Shown piece by piece: positions 41,670 through 50,483 of a DNA stretch of 64,000 nucleotides. The notes beneath the pieces were generated by a model. The model made no database searches. It was not told where the DNA came from and saw nothing but the letters and a program-made list of their open reading frames with translations. The stretch is taken from NCBI RefSeq assembly GCF_004101785.1, contig NZ_CP035130.1, forward strand, positions 744,001 to 808,000, in the 5' to 3' direction. The stretch comes from Gudongella oleilytica. GTDB lineage: Bacteria; Bacillota; Clostridia; Tissierellales; Tissierellaceae. A program made the position numbers and the translations under genes. Positions within the stretch are counted from its first letter, which is position 1, and each line of letters starts with the position of its first letter.

Positions 41670-42965
41670 ATGATCGAGCAGGTAAAAGAAGGGGTTCTGT
41701 ACTACGACGGCTGCAATACGATTGAACTGGCAGAGAAATTCGGGACACCCTTATACGTTTATTCAGAAACTGACATCCTAAACAAGATCAATGAGATGAA
41801 GGAATGCTTTACAGACAAATATGAAAGGACAAGAATTGCATACGCTGCAAAAGCCTTTGGTGTGATGGGCATATTCAGACTAATGGAAAGAGAAGGTCTA
41901 TGCATCGATGTGGTATCAGGCGGAGAGCTGTATACAGCTATAAAAGCTGGATTTCCACCTGAGAGGATTGAATTCAATGGCAATAACAAACAGATCCATG
42001 AGCTTGAGATGGCTATTGAATATGGAATAGGAAGGATCATAGTAGACGGGATTGAGGAGCTTTCACTGATAGAAGATATATGCAAGGAAAAAAGCAAGGA
42101 AATCAGTATACTATACAGAATCACCCCTGGGGTCAGGAGTGATTCACATGATTACATAGTAACTGGCAAGAAGGATTCACAGTTCGGTATGCCTTTGGAT
42201 GATCATATTCTTATGCCAGCTGTTGATGCAGCAATTAAATCAGAGGTTGTGGACTTCAAGGGATATCATTTTCATCTTGGTTCCCAGCTGTTCGATAATT
42301 CTTCACATTTACAGGCAGTTGAAATACTTTTGGAGCTAATAGAAAAAACAAAGGACAAATTCGGTTTTGAAGTTGAAGAGGTCAACCTTGGCGGAGGCTT
42401 TGGGATAAGGTATACAACCGAGGTCAGAAAGCCTTTCAGCTATTTCCTCGAGCCAATGATGGAGAGAATAGAAGAGTATTTCAAGGATAAAGGGCGAATA
42501 CGACCAGAAGTTGTCATTGAACCAGGCAGAAGCCTTGTGGGAGAAGCAGGGATGACGCTTTATACCGTGGGCAATATAAAGGAAATCGAAGGGATCAGGA
42601 AATATGTCGCAGTAAATGGAGGTATGCCTGACAATATTAGACCTGCTCTATATCAGGCCAAGTACAGAGGGATAATCGCCAACAAGGCATCTGTTGAGGC
42701 TAATGATATCGTCACTGTTTGCGGGAAATGCTGTGAGTCAGGGGATGTCCTTATGAGAGATGTAGCCCTGCAAAAAGCGGAACGAGGAGATGTACTGGCT
42801 GTTTTTACTACAGGAGCCTACGGTTATTCTATGGCCAGCAACTACAACAAGAACCCTATACCTGCAGTTGTACTTGTAAAGGATGGAAGAACTGAGCTTA
42901 TGGTCAAACGTCAAAGCTATGATGACATGATAAAAAATGAGTTGATACCTGAGTCAATGAGGTAA
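41670..42965 (+). CDS. lysA: Diaminopimelate decarboxylase
   Basis: A 431-residue fold-type III PLP decarboxylase making lysine from meso-diaminopimelate. PLP Lys is in RIAYAAKAFGVMG (about residue 55), the HLGSQLFD segment (about 199) binds PLP, GGGFGIRYT (about 240) is the phosphate loop, and CGKCCESGDVL (about 351) supplies the active-site Cys and Glu. ATG at 41670 follows GGGAGG and gives standard length; the frame extends 90 bases upstream without a ribosome site. It heads a lysA-dapF-patB operon. Confidence 0.95.
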   Translation: MIEQVKEGVLYYDGCNTIELAEKFGTPLYVYSETDILNKINEMKECFTDKYERTRIAYAAKAFGVMGIFRLMEREGLCIDVVSGGELYTAIKAGFPPERIEFNGNNKQIHELEMAIEYGIGRIIVDGIEELSLIEDICKEKSKEISILYRITPGVRSDSHDYIVTGKKDSQFGMPLDDHILMPAVDAAIKSEVVDFKGYHFHLGSQLFDNSSHLQAVEILLELIEKTKDKFGFEVEEVNLGGGFGIRYTTEVRKPFSYFLEPMMERIEEYFKDKGRIRPEVVIEPGRSLVGEAGMTLYTVGNIKEIEGIRKYVAVNGGMPDNIRPALYQAKYRGIIANKASVEANDIVTVCGKCCESGDVLMRDVALQKAERGDVLAVFTTGAYGYSMASNYNKNPIPAVVLVKDGRTELMVKRQSYDDMIKNELIPESMR

Positions 42966-42975
42966 GGAGGATCAT

Positions 42976-43830
42976 ATGCTATTTACTAAGATGCACGGTG
43001 CAGGTAATGATTTCATCATCATAAACAATTTAGTGGAAAAAATACCTGAAGAACTGTTTCCAAGTGTTGCAAAAGCCCTTTGTCAAAGAAGGATGTCCAT
43101 AGGTGCCGACGGGATGATGATAATCGACAAAGCTCAAGGTGACGGAGATTTCAGGATGCACTTTTTTAATTCTGACGGCACGATAGGCGAAATGTGTGGA
43201 AACGGCGCAAGATGCATTGCCAGATATGGATTTGAGAAGGGTTTATCGGGGGCTGTACAAAAAATAGAAACAACAGCCGGAATGGTTACAGGCTGGAGAG
43301 TAGATAAAAGGAAGTACAAGGTCAAGCTTAACGACCCAACCTATATCCAGCTCGATCATGATATCGAGATCGGAGGGAGCAGTTATAAATGCTCCTATAT
43401 TGAGTTGGGGAATCCAGGGCTTCCTCACGCAGTTGTATACCTTGAGGGTATGTCAGACATGGATCAAGACGAGCTGCGACAGCTTGGAAGGGTTCTGAGA
43501 AACCACAGCTCATTTCCGAAGGGCGCAAACATAAATTTCTGCCAGTTGGATGGTCAAGATGGATTAAAAGCAATAACCTTCGAGCGAGGAGTAGAGGATT
43601 TTACACTTGCCTGCGGAACAGGTGCAGGATCCATTGCTCTGGCAGTGAGATTAAAGGGAATAATCAAAGAAGACAGGGTGAGAATCGAGAAGCCCGGGGG
43701 GACTCTATTTATTGAGCTTGAAAAGAGAGATGACAGTTATTCGATCTATTTGACCGGGCCTACCTGCATGGTGGCAGAAGGTCAGGTATTGGATGAGGAC
43801 ATGAGGGAATTATGGGAGGGATTAGAGTGA
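42976..43830 (+). CDS. dapF: Diaminopimelate epimerase
   Basis: A 284-residue PLP-independent epimerase converting LL- to meso-diaminopimelate. The two catalytic Cys lie in EMCGNGARC (about 72) and TLACGTGAGS (about 217). N-terminal MLFTKMHGAGNDFI is canonical. Start is 10 bases after lysA with AAGGAGG. The TGA stop overlaps the GTG start of the next gene, so translation is coupled. The reversed order (decarboxylase before epimerase) is metabolically consistent for lysine and cell-wall supply. Confidence 0.95.
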   Translation: MLFTKMHGAGNDFIIINNLVEKIPEELFPSVAKALCQRRMSIGADGMMIIDKAQGDGDFRMHFFNSDGTIGEMCGNGARCIARYGFEKGLSGAVQKIETTAGMVTGWRVDKRKYKVKLNDPTYIQLDHDIEIGGSSYKCSYIELGNPGLPHAVVYLEGMSDMDQDELRQLGRVLRNHSSFPKGANINFCQLDGQDGLKAITFERGVEDFTLACGTGAGSIALAVRLKGIIKEDRVRIEKPGGTLFIELEKRDDSYSIYLTGPTCMVAEGQVLDEDMRELWEGLE

Positions 43831-45017
43831 AGTATAATTTTGACGAAGTGATAGACAGAAGAGATTTTAATTCAGTAAAATACGACGAGAGAATGAAGAA
43901 ATTTGGTACAGATGATGTTATTCCGTTGTGGATAGCAGACATGGACTTCAGAACCGCTCAGCCAATCATAGACGCTATGATCAAGCGAGCAGAGCATGGT
44001 ATATTTGGATATGTTTCAAAACCACTGAGCTATAAGGAGGCGGCTTCAGAGTTCCAACTAAGAAGACACGGATGGAAGTTGGATCCTGATACGATGAGCT
44101 TTGCAGTAGGTATTGTTCCTGCAATGGCTGAGCTGGTAAGGGAATTTGTTCAGCCAGGGGAAAAGGTCTTAATACAGACCCCTGTTTACCCTGAGTTTTA
44201 CAACGTGGTCGAGGTATGGGAAGGAAGAGAAGTAGTTGAAAACAAGCTTCTGGAAAAGGATGGCTGGCATGTTATCGACTTTGTGGATTTCGAGGAGAAG
44301 CTGAAATCCGGAGTAAAGCTGTTTATTCTATGCAATCCCCATAATCCAATAGGAAGAATATGGACCAAGGAAGAACTTGTAAAAATGGGAGAGCTTTGCC
44401 TGAAGTATAATGTTCCTGTAATATCTGATGAGATACACGGAGACCTTGAACTTTATGGGAATAAGTACACAGCCTTTGGAACATTGTCTGAGGAGCTGAA
44501 GAAAAATACTATCATCTGCTTTGCAGCTACAAAAACCTTTAACCTCGCAGGTCTGCAGGCATGTTCTATCGTATTCCACAGGGCGGATTGGAAGAAGAGA
44601 TTCGACGGATTCTGGAGTGGTCTTGATATCCATAGAAACAACTGCTTCAGTCTTGTCGCCATGGAGGCAGCCTGGAGACATGGAGATGAGTGGCTGGACC
44701 AAATGCTGGAGTATGTCGGTGAAAACATGAGGTTTGTCAAGGAATATCTCGACAGGGAGATCCCGCAGATAAAGATGACACTTCCTCAGGCTACATATCT
44801 GATGTGGCTGGATTGCAGAGAACTGGGGATGGATTCAAAGGAGCTGAATGAGTTTTTTGTCAAAAAGGCTAAGGTTGGTTTGAATAATGGAAAGGATTTC
44901 TGCAGAAGTCTCGACGGGTATATGAGAATGAATGCTGCTCACCCAAGATATCAGCTGAAGCAGGCGTTGGAGCAGATAAAAGAAGCGGTTGAGGCGACCT
45001 TTGGTCGCAGTGAATAA
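43827..45017 (+). CDS. patB: PatB/MalY-family PLP aminotransferase / C-S lyase
   Basis: A 396-residue fold-type I PLP enzyme of the MalY/PatB group. N-terminal DRRDFNSVKYD and PLWIADMDF are signature segments; PLP Lys is in CFAATKTFNLAGLQ (about 231), and ISDEIHGDL (about 204) binds the cofactor. Family members have cystathionine beta-lyase activity. In the lysA-dapF operon it might also serve as an aminotransferase of the diaminopimelate route; that is inference. GTG at 43827 follows GGGAGGG by 6 bases and overlaps the dapF stop (GTGA). Confidence 0.88.
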   Translation: MKYNFDEVIDRRDFNSVKYDERMKKFGTDDVIPLWIADMDFRTAQPIIDAMIKRAEHGIFGYVSKPLSYKEAASEFQLRRHGWKLDPDTMSFAVGIVPAMAELVREFVQPGEKVLIQTPVYPEFYNVVEVWEGREVVENKLLEKDGWHVIDFVDFEEKLKSGVKLFILCNPHNPIGRIWTKEELVKMGELCLKYNVPVISDEIHGDLELYGNKYTAFGTLSEELKKNTIICFAATKTFNLAGLQACSIVFHRADWKKRFDGFWSGLDIHRNNCFSLVAMEAAWRHGDEWLDQMLEYVGENMRFVKEYLDREIPQIKMTLPQATYLMWLDCRELGMDSKELNEFFVKKAKVGLNNGKDFCRSLDGYMRMNAAHPRYQLKQALEQIKEAVEATFGRSE

Positions 45018-45452
45018 CGAATAGTGAATAGTGATTAGCAAAAAATATCCTCCATAAACGCTCATTTTAAGACATTTTATATCTGAATGAACGAAAATGG
45101 AGGGTATTTTCTTTTGCTAACAACTAACTGCTACCTACTATTTTTTATTGTTCAATGTTCTTTTTTCATTTTCTTAGCTCTTAGCTTTTTATGACCCCTG
45201 ATTGAGTTTCCAGGGTGATGTGTCACATTATGGCATACTGAACAAGGCCAGATCCAAAGAGCGATACCATCTGGCCTATTAAAAAGAATGCTGTGTTCTT
45301 TTTACAAGCTGTACTCATATATATCTCCGAAGGTTTTATTTGCCATAGATACCCATTTTACCACAACTGGAATATTTCATGACAGGATAGGGTTAGAAAG
45401 GATCAGAGCGGGTACAATGACAATGATTAAACATAATTGGGAGGAGATTAAA
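45018..45452. repeat. 435-base intergenic region with a long imperfect palindrome and short repeats
   Basis: No gene is seen. After patB come tandem GAATAGTGAATAGTGATTAG-like units. TTAGCAAAAAATATCCTCCAT (45035-45055) is the inverted copy, with one mismatch and a 3-base gap, of 45097-45120, forming an 86-base MITE-like or terminator hairpin. CTTAGCTCTTAGCT lies at 45173-45186. AGGCCAGAT/ATCTGGCCT (45245-45253, 45269-45277) is a further perfect 9-bp hairpin without a T run. The remainder leads to the peptidase start. Confidence 0.65.
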
Positions 45453-46202
45453 ATGAGACCGGTAATAGGTATAACATTAAACTACACAACAACAGACACG
45501 CTTGGGGTAAATGAAGGCATAGGCGCGAAAACTCAGGACTGGCAGCTGATAGCATCAGATTATATAAGAGCTGTTGAGAGAGCCGGAGGAGCACCAGTGA
45601 TACTACCTATTACAGACAGCGTGGATACCATCTGGGAACTGGTAAAGGGTCTGGACGGAATAGTATTTACTGGCGGAGCAGATATAGATCCAGCCCTTTA
45701 TGGTGAGGAACCAATATTCGGGCTTGGCACTATCGATACACTGAGAGACGGATTTGAGTTTGAGCTTTTGAATCGGGTCATCAGAGAAACTTCTATACCG
45801 GTTCTTGGCATTTGCAGGGGATTCCAGCTGATCAATATAGCCTTTGGCGGTACTTTATATCAGGACATGAAAACTCAAAGACCTGAGGGGATGAATCATA
45901 GTCTTGGAATTTTCCCTAAATACTATCCTGCGCATATCCTGAAGGTAAAGGAAGGCTCCTGGATGCACGGAATATTTGATGGCGAGATCGGTACCAATAG
46001 TCTTCACCACCAGGCTGCTAAGGACCTGGGAAAAGGTTTGATCCCGACATTGCATGCAAAGGATGGGCTGGTAGAGGGATTTGAACTGGAAGGCGAAAGG
46101 TTTCTTGCAGCAGTCCAGTGGCATCCTGAGATGATGATCCAGACTGATGCAAAATACTTAAGGTTTTTTGAAGGCTTTATAGAGATTTGCAAGAAGAGTT
46201 AG
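45453..46202 (+). CDS. Class I glutamine amidotransferase-like hydrolase (peptidase C26, PuuD type)
   Basis: A 249-residue gamma-glutamyl hydrolase-type enzyme. The nucleophile Cys is in PVLGICRGFQLINIAFGGT (about 110-128), and the catalytic His/Glu pair is in VQWHPEMM (about 226). N-terminal RPVIGITLNY and GGADIDPALYGEE are typical of gamma-glutamyl-GABA hydrolases. It probably hydrolyses gamma-glutamyl amides. ATG at 45453 follows GGGAGGAG; a 55-codon longer frame lacks a ribosome site and runs through non-coding repeat sequence. Confidence 0.9.
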   Translation: MRPVIGITLNYTTTDTLGVNEGIGAKTQDWQLIASDYIRAVERAGGAPVILPITDSVDTIWELVKGLDGIVFTGGADIDPALYGEEPIFGLGTIDTLRDGFEFELLNRVIRETSIPVLGICRGFQLINIAFGGTLYQDMKTQRPEGMNHSLGIFPKYYPAHILKVKEGSWMHGIFDGEIGTNSLHHQAAKDLGKGLIPTLHAKDGLVEGFELEGERFLAAVQWHPEMMIQTDAKYLRFFEGFIEICKKS

Positions 46203-46213
46203 TGGAGGCATAG

Positions 46214-46414
46214 ATGTTTACTAAAACAGATAAGATATTGGATATCGTTGCAGATCATCCTGAAAAGGAAGTAATTTTCAAGCCATATGACGATTTGATC
46301 GGTAAATGTGTTATGTGTAGTCATCTGTTCGATACAATTGAGGAATTTTGCAAAATGTATGGTTTGGATGAGGCTGAGCTGCTAAGAAAACTCAATAGCC
46401 GGGATACAATATAA
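46214..46414 (+). CDS. Small DUF1858-like protein with CxxC
   Basis: A 66-residue protein resembling DUF1858 (the N-terminal domain of ScdA/YtfE-type proteins): N-terminal TKTDKILDIVADHPE, then GKCVMCSHLFDT with CxxC (about residues 32-35) and a C-terminal YGLDEAELLRKLN. Found singly in many anaerobes, role unknown; redox or metal binding by the CxxC is inferred. Starts 12 bases after the hydrolase with GTGGAGG, so co-transcribed. A terminator follows. Confidence 0.75.
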   Translation: MFTKTDKILDIVADHPEKEVIFKPYDDLIGKCVMCSHLFDTIEEFCKMYGLDEAELLRKLNSRDTI

Positions 46415-46417
46415 AAA

Positions 46418-46448
46418 AAAGGATACCGGTAAACAGCCAGTATCCTTT
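46418..46448. terminator. Rho-independent terminator, bidirectional
   Basis: AAAGGATAC (46418-46426) pairs with GTATCCTTT (46440-46448), with an A run before it and T residues after it, between convergent genes. Confidence 0.8.
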
Positions 46449-46449
46449 C

Positions 46450-46914
46450 TCAGTATAATGTTCTTTTTTCATCCATTTCGTAAAGCTTAAAGACCTCAAG
46501 GCAGGAATCCCTTTCCAATTGAGTAAGCTTTACAGATGCTAAATCATCCTGACGAGGCAGTATATCATAGAGTATCTTATCATCGAATCCAATGTGTGCG
46601 GCATCATATCTATCACAGCCGTAATAGACGTCAGTTATTCGAGCCCAATGGATGGCCGCATAGCACATTGGGCATGGTTCGCATGTGGTATACAGACTGC
46701 AGTCGGACAGATCAAATTTCCCGAGATTTTTGCAGGCTTCACGTATTGCATTGATTTCTGCATGAGCAGTAGGATCATTCGTTCCAATGACCTTATTGTG
46801 GCCTCTTCCAACAATGGCACCGTTACATACTATCACCGCACCAAATGGACCACCATCTCTATTCTCAACTCCAAGCCTTGCCTCTGATATGGCCTCGCCC
46901 ATAAATGGGTCCAT
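46450..46914 (-). CDS. Guanine deaminase-like / cytidine deaminase-family deaminase
   Basis: A 154-residue zinc deaminase. HAEINAIREA (zinc His, catalytic Glu) and TTCEPCPMCYAAIHWARI (two zinc Cys) are the hallmarks; the CPMC-AIHWAR form fits guanine deaminase of the GuaD type more than tRNA adenosine deaminase. The enzyme would convert guanine to xanthine and ammonia. ATG at 46914 follows AGGTG; an earlier GTG lies within that ribosome site. Single gene on the minus strand. Confidence 0.88.
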   Translation of the reverse strand: MDPFMGEAISEARLGVENRDGGPFGAVIVCNGAIVGRGHNKVIGTNDPTAHAEINAIREACKNLGKFDLSDCSLYTTCEPCPMCYAAIHWARITDVYYGCDRYDAAHIGFDDKILYDILPRQDDLASVKLTQLERDSCLEVFKLYEMDEKRTLY

Positions 46915-47114
46915 AAATAACACCTGCCTTCCGCAAAATATATACCCATCTTAACTATGAACAGAACTTTGAGCTGATTGATGATTATTTTCACAAACAG
47001 GGTAAAGTTGTTCCAAAATTGGTATAATCAGAGTAGAAGAGAGTTTGTTAACAAAATCGCCCAGGAGGTTTGGCAGCTTATTTTATAGTTGAAAGTACTT
47101 TTATATAGGAGTTG

Positions 47115-47933
47115 ATGATCAAATTGAAAACACTTAAAACAGCACTGATCCAGTTAAAAGTAGTGGATGACAAAGAAGAAAATCTTAAAGTGGCAGAGAA
47201 AATGATACGCGAGGCAGCATCAAATGGAGTCAGGCTGGTATTGCTTCCAGAGATGTTCAATACACCTTATGACAATTCCAGGTTCCCCGTTTATGCAGAG
47301 GAGTATCCCGGAAGGAGCAATCGATGGATGGAGGAGCTCTCAAAAGAGCTTAAGATATACATAGCCGGAGGCTCGGTGCCTGAGAGAGAAGGAGATAAGC
47401 TTTATAATACTGCGTATGTTTACTCGGATGAAGGAAAGCTTATAGCCAAGCATAGGAAAGCCCATCTATTCGATGTAGATGTGGAGGGCGGTATAACATT
47501 TAAGGAGTCCGACACACTTACACCAGGCGAGTGGTCAACTATTTTTGCTATAGAGGACATGAGGATTGGGCTTATGATCTGCTATGATATAAGGTTCCCG
47601 GAGTTTTCAAGAAAACTTGCACTGGAGGGTGCGGAGGCTATTTTGGTGCCTGCTGCATTCAATATGACCACAGGACCGGCACATTGGCATATTTCAGCAA
47701 GGGTAAGGGCTCTTGATAATCAGCTTTATATGCTGCTTTGCTCACCAGCCAGAGATTTCTCAGGTCCCTATACAGCCTATGGACATTCTATCGTCACAAG
47801 TCCGTGGGGAGATATAGTTGATCAACTCGGCTCTGAGGAAGGCATCCTCTATTGTGAGCTTGACAGGGACCATATAAGAAAAGTTCGGAATCAACTGCCG
47901 CTCCTTAAGCATAGGAGACCAGAATTGTATTAG
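47115..47933 (+). CDS. Carbon-nitrogen hydrolase (nitrilase superfamily, omega-amidase-like)
   Basis: A 272-residue nitrilase-superfamily amidase. The catalytic triad is Glu in LPEMFNTPYD (about 43), Lys in HRKAHLFDVD (about 113) and Cys in GLMICYDIRFPEFSR (about 155). The details match omega-amidases that deamidate 2-oxoglutaramate or 2-oxosuccinamate. The start is uncertain: TAGGAG precedes TTG 47112 and ATG 47115 closely, and TTG 47124 is also possible. Followed after 29 bases by a Nudix gene. Confidence 0.88.
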   Translation: MIKLKTLKTALIQLKVVDDKEENLKVAEKMIREAASNGVRLVLLPEMFNTPYDNSRFPVYAEEYPGRSNRWMEELSKELKIYIAGGSVPEREGDKLYNTAYVYSDEGKLIAKHRKAHLFDVDVEGGITFKESDTLTPGEWSTIFAIEDMRIGLMICYDIRFPEFSRKLALEGAEAILVPAAFNMTTGPAHWHISARVRALDNQLYMLLCSPARDFSGPYTAYGHSIVTSPWGDIVDQLGSEEGILYCELDRDHIRKVRNQLPLLKHRRPELY

Positions 47934-47962
47934 AGGAATAATTACTATCTGAGGTGATCATT

Positions 47963-48436
47963 GTGCATAGGTTCAGGAACATTGTTACTGCTTTTTTGCT
48001 TAATGAAGACAAGGTGCTTATGCTAAAGAGAGGGGATCACAAAGCGATAGGACCTGGGAAGTGGTTTGGTGTTGGAGGTCACATCGAGCCTGAGGAGATA
48101 AATGATCCTTATACCGCTATCTATAGAGAAATAAGAGAAGAAACCGGGCTGGACAGATACACCATCGAGACCCTCGACCTTAAGTACATCATTTATAATC
48201 ATGTGGGTAAGGAAATAGTCATAAACCATATATTTTTTGGCAGAACATCATTGACAGAAGTAACCGATAGTGATGAGGGGACCTTACATTGGATAGAAAG
48301 GTCTCAGGCAGTTGAAAGGATAGAGATCCCGGCTGTCAGAAAAGCTCTTGAGCATTACTTCAGCGAAGTCAGAGATGAAATACTTCTGGGAGTGGTTGAC
48401 GGTGCTGAGCCTTATATATGGTGGTATCCGTTATGA
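47963..48436 (+). CDS. Nudix hydrolase (MutT/8-oxo-dGTP diphosphatase-like)
   Basis: A 157-residue Nudix protein. The box is GHIEPEEINDPYTAIYREIREETGL; it is the G-x5-E start and REIREETG end with two extra residues in between, so the spacing is slightly longer than the consensus. LMLKRGDHKAIGPGKW precedes it. It hydrolyses a nucleoside diphosphate derivative. GTG at 47963 follows GAGGTGA by 5 bases; the earlier GTG at 47954 is part of that site. Two bases past its stop begins the ribosome site of the AcoR-like regulator. Confidence 0.85.
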   Translation: MHRFRNIVTAFLLNEDKVLMLKRGDHKAIGPGKWFGVGGHIEPEEINDPYTAIYREIREETGLDRYTIETLDLKYIIYNHVGKEIVINHIFFGRTSLTEVTDSDEGTLHWIERSQAVERIEIPAVRKALEHYFSEVRDEILLGVVDGAEPYIWWYPL

Positions 48437-48452
48437 AAAGGGGCGTGTTCTC

Positions 48453-50378
48453 TTGAACGAAATATTAATGGAGAAATTTGAAAATGCATGGCTAAACTTT
48501 GTCCAAAACAATGTTGAGCCCAGTGATATTAACCCTATTATATTAAGATCATGGCGAAGATGCCGTGACCATGGAGTGGATCCTTACGGTGGAGATGGAA
48601 CTAAGGTATCCGATGAAGTTCTAAATGCAGCATTGAGAAAAAACAGAGAGCTTCTGGAGATAGCAAAACCAATAATGGACAATTTAAACAGCATAGTACT
48701 TGGTACTGAATTCGTTCTGGTATTAACTGACAGCAGTGGCTTGATACTGCATATCATTGGCGAAGAAGGAATCAAGCTTGAAGCAGAAAAGCTGAGGTTC
48801 AGCACAGGATCTTTATGGTCTGAAGAGTATGTAGGCACTAATGCAATCGGTACTTGTATTGCTGAAGATAAACCAATTCAAACTATTGGAGCTGAGCACT
48901 ATTGTAAAAGCCATCACACATGGACTTGCTCAGCTGCGCCAATACACGACTCTGAAGGTAAACTTATCGGAGTTCTTGACATGTCAGGGTACTCCAATGG
49001 AGCTCATAAGCATACATTAGGTATCGTCGTTTCTGCTGCATACTCCATTCAGAATCAACTGTCGCTTTGGAGGTCATATGCGCTAATTGATACGACTATC
49101 GAGTCGATTTGGGATGGGGTCATGATAATAGACGGTGATTACAATATAACGAGGGTAAATAAAACAGGCGAAAAAATACTGGGAATTTCCAGAGGTGATC
49201 TGGATTCCAAGGATATCAGAACAATTTTGGGGGATAAGATTTTCCTAAGTCCCGATCATTACCGGAGAAGATTGGATTGGAACTTTTATATTAAAGGCAA
49301 GAGCATTCCTTGCAACATAAGGATAGCACCCATGAATATACATGATAGCTTTACAGGAATGATAGTAATGTTCAGGGAAATGAAGGAGCTTCACAAAACA
49401 GCAAATGTTGTTGCAGGGAACAAGGCTACGTATACTTTTGACAGTATCCTTACCAAGAATCCTATAATGAAGTCGTCAATAAAAGAAGCGTACAAGTTTG
49501 CCAAGACCAGGGGATGTGTTCTCATAGAGGGAGAGAGCGGAACAGGGAAAGAGCTTTTTGCTCATGCAATACATAATTCAAGCAATAGGAATGACGGCCC
49601 TTTCGTTGCTATAAATTGTGCTTCACTGCCGAGAGACCTGGTTGAAAGCGAGCTGTTTGGATATGAGAGGGGAGCTTTTACTGGCGCTGTAAAAGAAGGT
49701 AAGATCGGAAAATTTGAGCTGGCTAACGGTGGAACATTATTTATGGATGAAATTGGAGAGCTTCCTCTTGACGTTCAAGCCAAGCTTTTAAGAGTTCTTG
49801 ATGATTACACTATAACCAGAATTGGTGGAAAGATTCCGATGAAGCTCGATGTTAGAGTCATTGTCGCCACCAACAGGAATCTTTTTGAGGAGGTAAGAAA
49901 CCGTAATTTCAGAGAGGATCTGTACTACAGGCTCAATGTGTTTAAAGTCAATATCCCACCGTTGAGAGATAGAATAGAGGATATTGAACTATTAGCAGAA
50001 TACTTCTTAAAGCGATTAAACATGGTTAGTGGAACAAGGAAGTATTTTTCACTTGAGTTCATAAATGGGTTGATGGAGCATAACTGGAAAGGAAACGTCA
50101 GAGAACTCCAAAATATAGTGGAAAGGGCATTTCACCTTACCGAGGGTGATTTGATCAATGAAACTGCTGAGAAGAAGCAGGCTGATATATATTATTCCGA
50201 TTTTATCATTTCCAACGATATGACTATAAGGAACCATGAGAAAACAGCTATTGAGAAGGTTCTTGAGCATACTGGAGGTCAGGTGATTGAGGCCAGCAGC
50301 ATACTTGGTGTAAGTAAATCTGCGCTATACAGAAAAATAAAAGAGTATAGTATTGAACCAAGAAAATATCGTTCATAG
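48453..50378 (+). CDS. acoR: Sigma-54-dependent acetoin operon activator (AcoR-like)
   Basis: A 641-residue enhancer-binding protein. The N-terminal half has a GAF domain (VEPSDINPIILRSWRRC then GSLWSEEYVGTNAIGTC) and a PAS domain (about 210-320) as in AcoR. The AAA+ domain has GESGTGKE, GAFTGA, FMDEIGE and FREDLYYRLN; the C-terminal HTH is IEASSILGVSKSALYRKI. TTG at 48453 follows AAAGGGG by 9 bases; ATG 48468 is the alternative. It lies directly upstream of the acetoin dehydrogenase operon, whose sigma-54 promoter is at 50484. Acetoin is the expected effector by analogy. Confidence 0.92.
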   Translation: MNEILMEKFENAWLNFVQNNVEPSDINPIILRSWRRCRDHGVDPYGGDGTKVSDEVLNAALRKNRELLEIAKPIMDNLNSIVLGTEFVLVLTDSSGLILHIIGEEGIKLEAEKLRFSTGSLWSEEYVGTNAIGTCIAEDKPIQTIGAEHYCKSHHTWTCSAAPIHDSEGKLIGVLDMSGYSNGAHKHTLGIVVSAAYSIQNQLSLWRSYALIDTTIESIWDGVMIIDGDYNITRVNKTGEKILGISRGDLDSKDIRTILGDKIFLSPDHYRRRLDWNFYIKGKSIPCNIRIAPMNIHDSFTGMIVMFREMKELHKTANVVAGNKATYTFDSILTKNPIMKSSIKEAYKFAKTRGCVLIEGESGTGKELFAHAIHNSSNRNDGPFVAINCASLPRDLVESELFGYERGAFTGAVKEGKIGKFELANGGTLFMDEIGELPLDVQAKLLRVLDDYTITRIGGKIPMKLDVRVIVATNRNLFEEVRNRNFREDLYYRLNVFKVNIPPLRDRIEDIELLAEYFLKRLNMVSGTRKYFSLEFINGLMEHNWKGNVRELQNIVERAFHLTEGDLINETAEKKQADIYYSDFIISNDMTIRNHEKTAIEKVLEHTGGQVIEASSILGVSKSALYRKIKEYSIEPRKYRS

Positions 50379-50383
50379 GAAAA

Positions 50384-50422
50384 TTCCCGTAATTGGGAAA
50401 ATAAAATTCCCATAATCGGGAA
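50384..50422. promoter_or_regulatory. Tandem TTCCC-N6-GGGAA palindromes, candidate AcoR sites
   Basis: Two palindromes, TTCCCGTAATTGGGAA (50384-50399) and TTCCCATAATCGGGAA (50407-50422), lie 23 bp apart centre to centre, about two helical turns. They are 60-100 bp upstream of the sigma-54 promoter, the normal location for enhancer-binding-protein sites. Confidence 0.7.
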
Positions 50423-50432
50423 TTTTATTTTT
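50401..50432 (+). terminator. Terminator of acoR overlapping the second palindrome
   Basis: ATAAAATTCCC (50401-50411) and GGGAATTTTAT (50418-50428) form a perfect 11-bp stem with a 6-base loop, followed by a T run. It ends acoR transcription 20-50 bases after its stop while sharing DNA with the candidate activator site. Confidence 0.75.
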
Positions 50433-50483
50433 TTTAAAATCTTAGCAGCGTTGATAAATGCTGATAATACACAAATAGATCGG

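Noticed and set aside
47023-47029. TATAAT before the nitrilase-family gene as a full promoter
   Set aside because: No acceptable -35 hexamer at 16-18 bases upstream.
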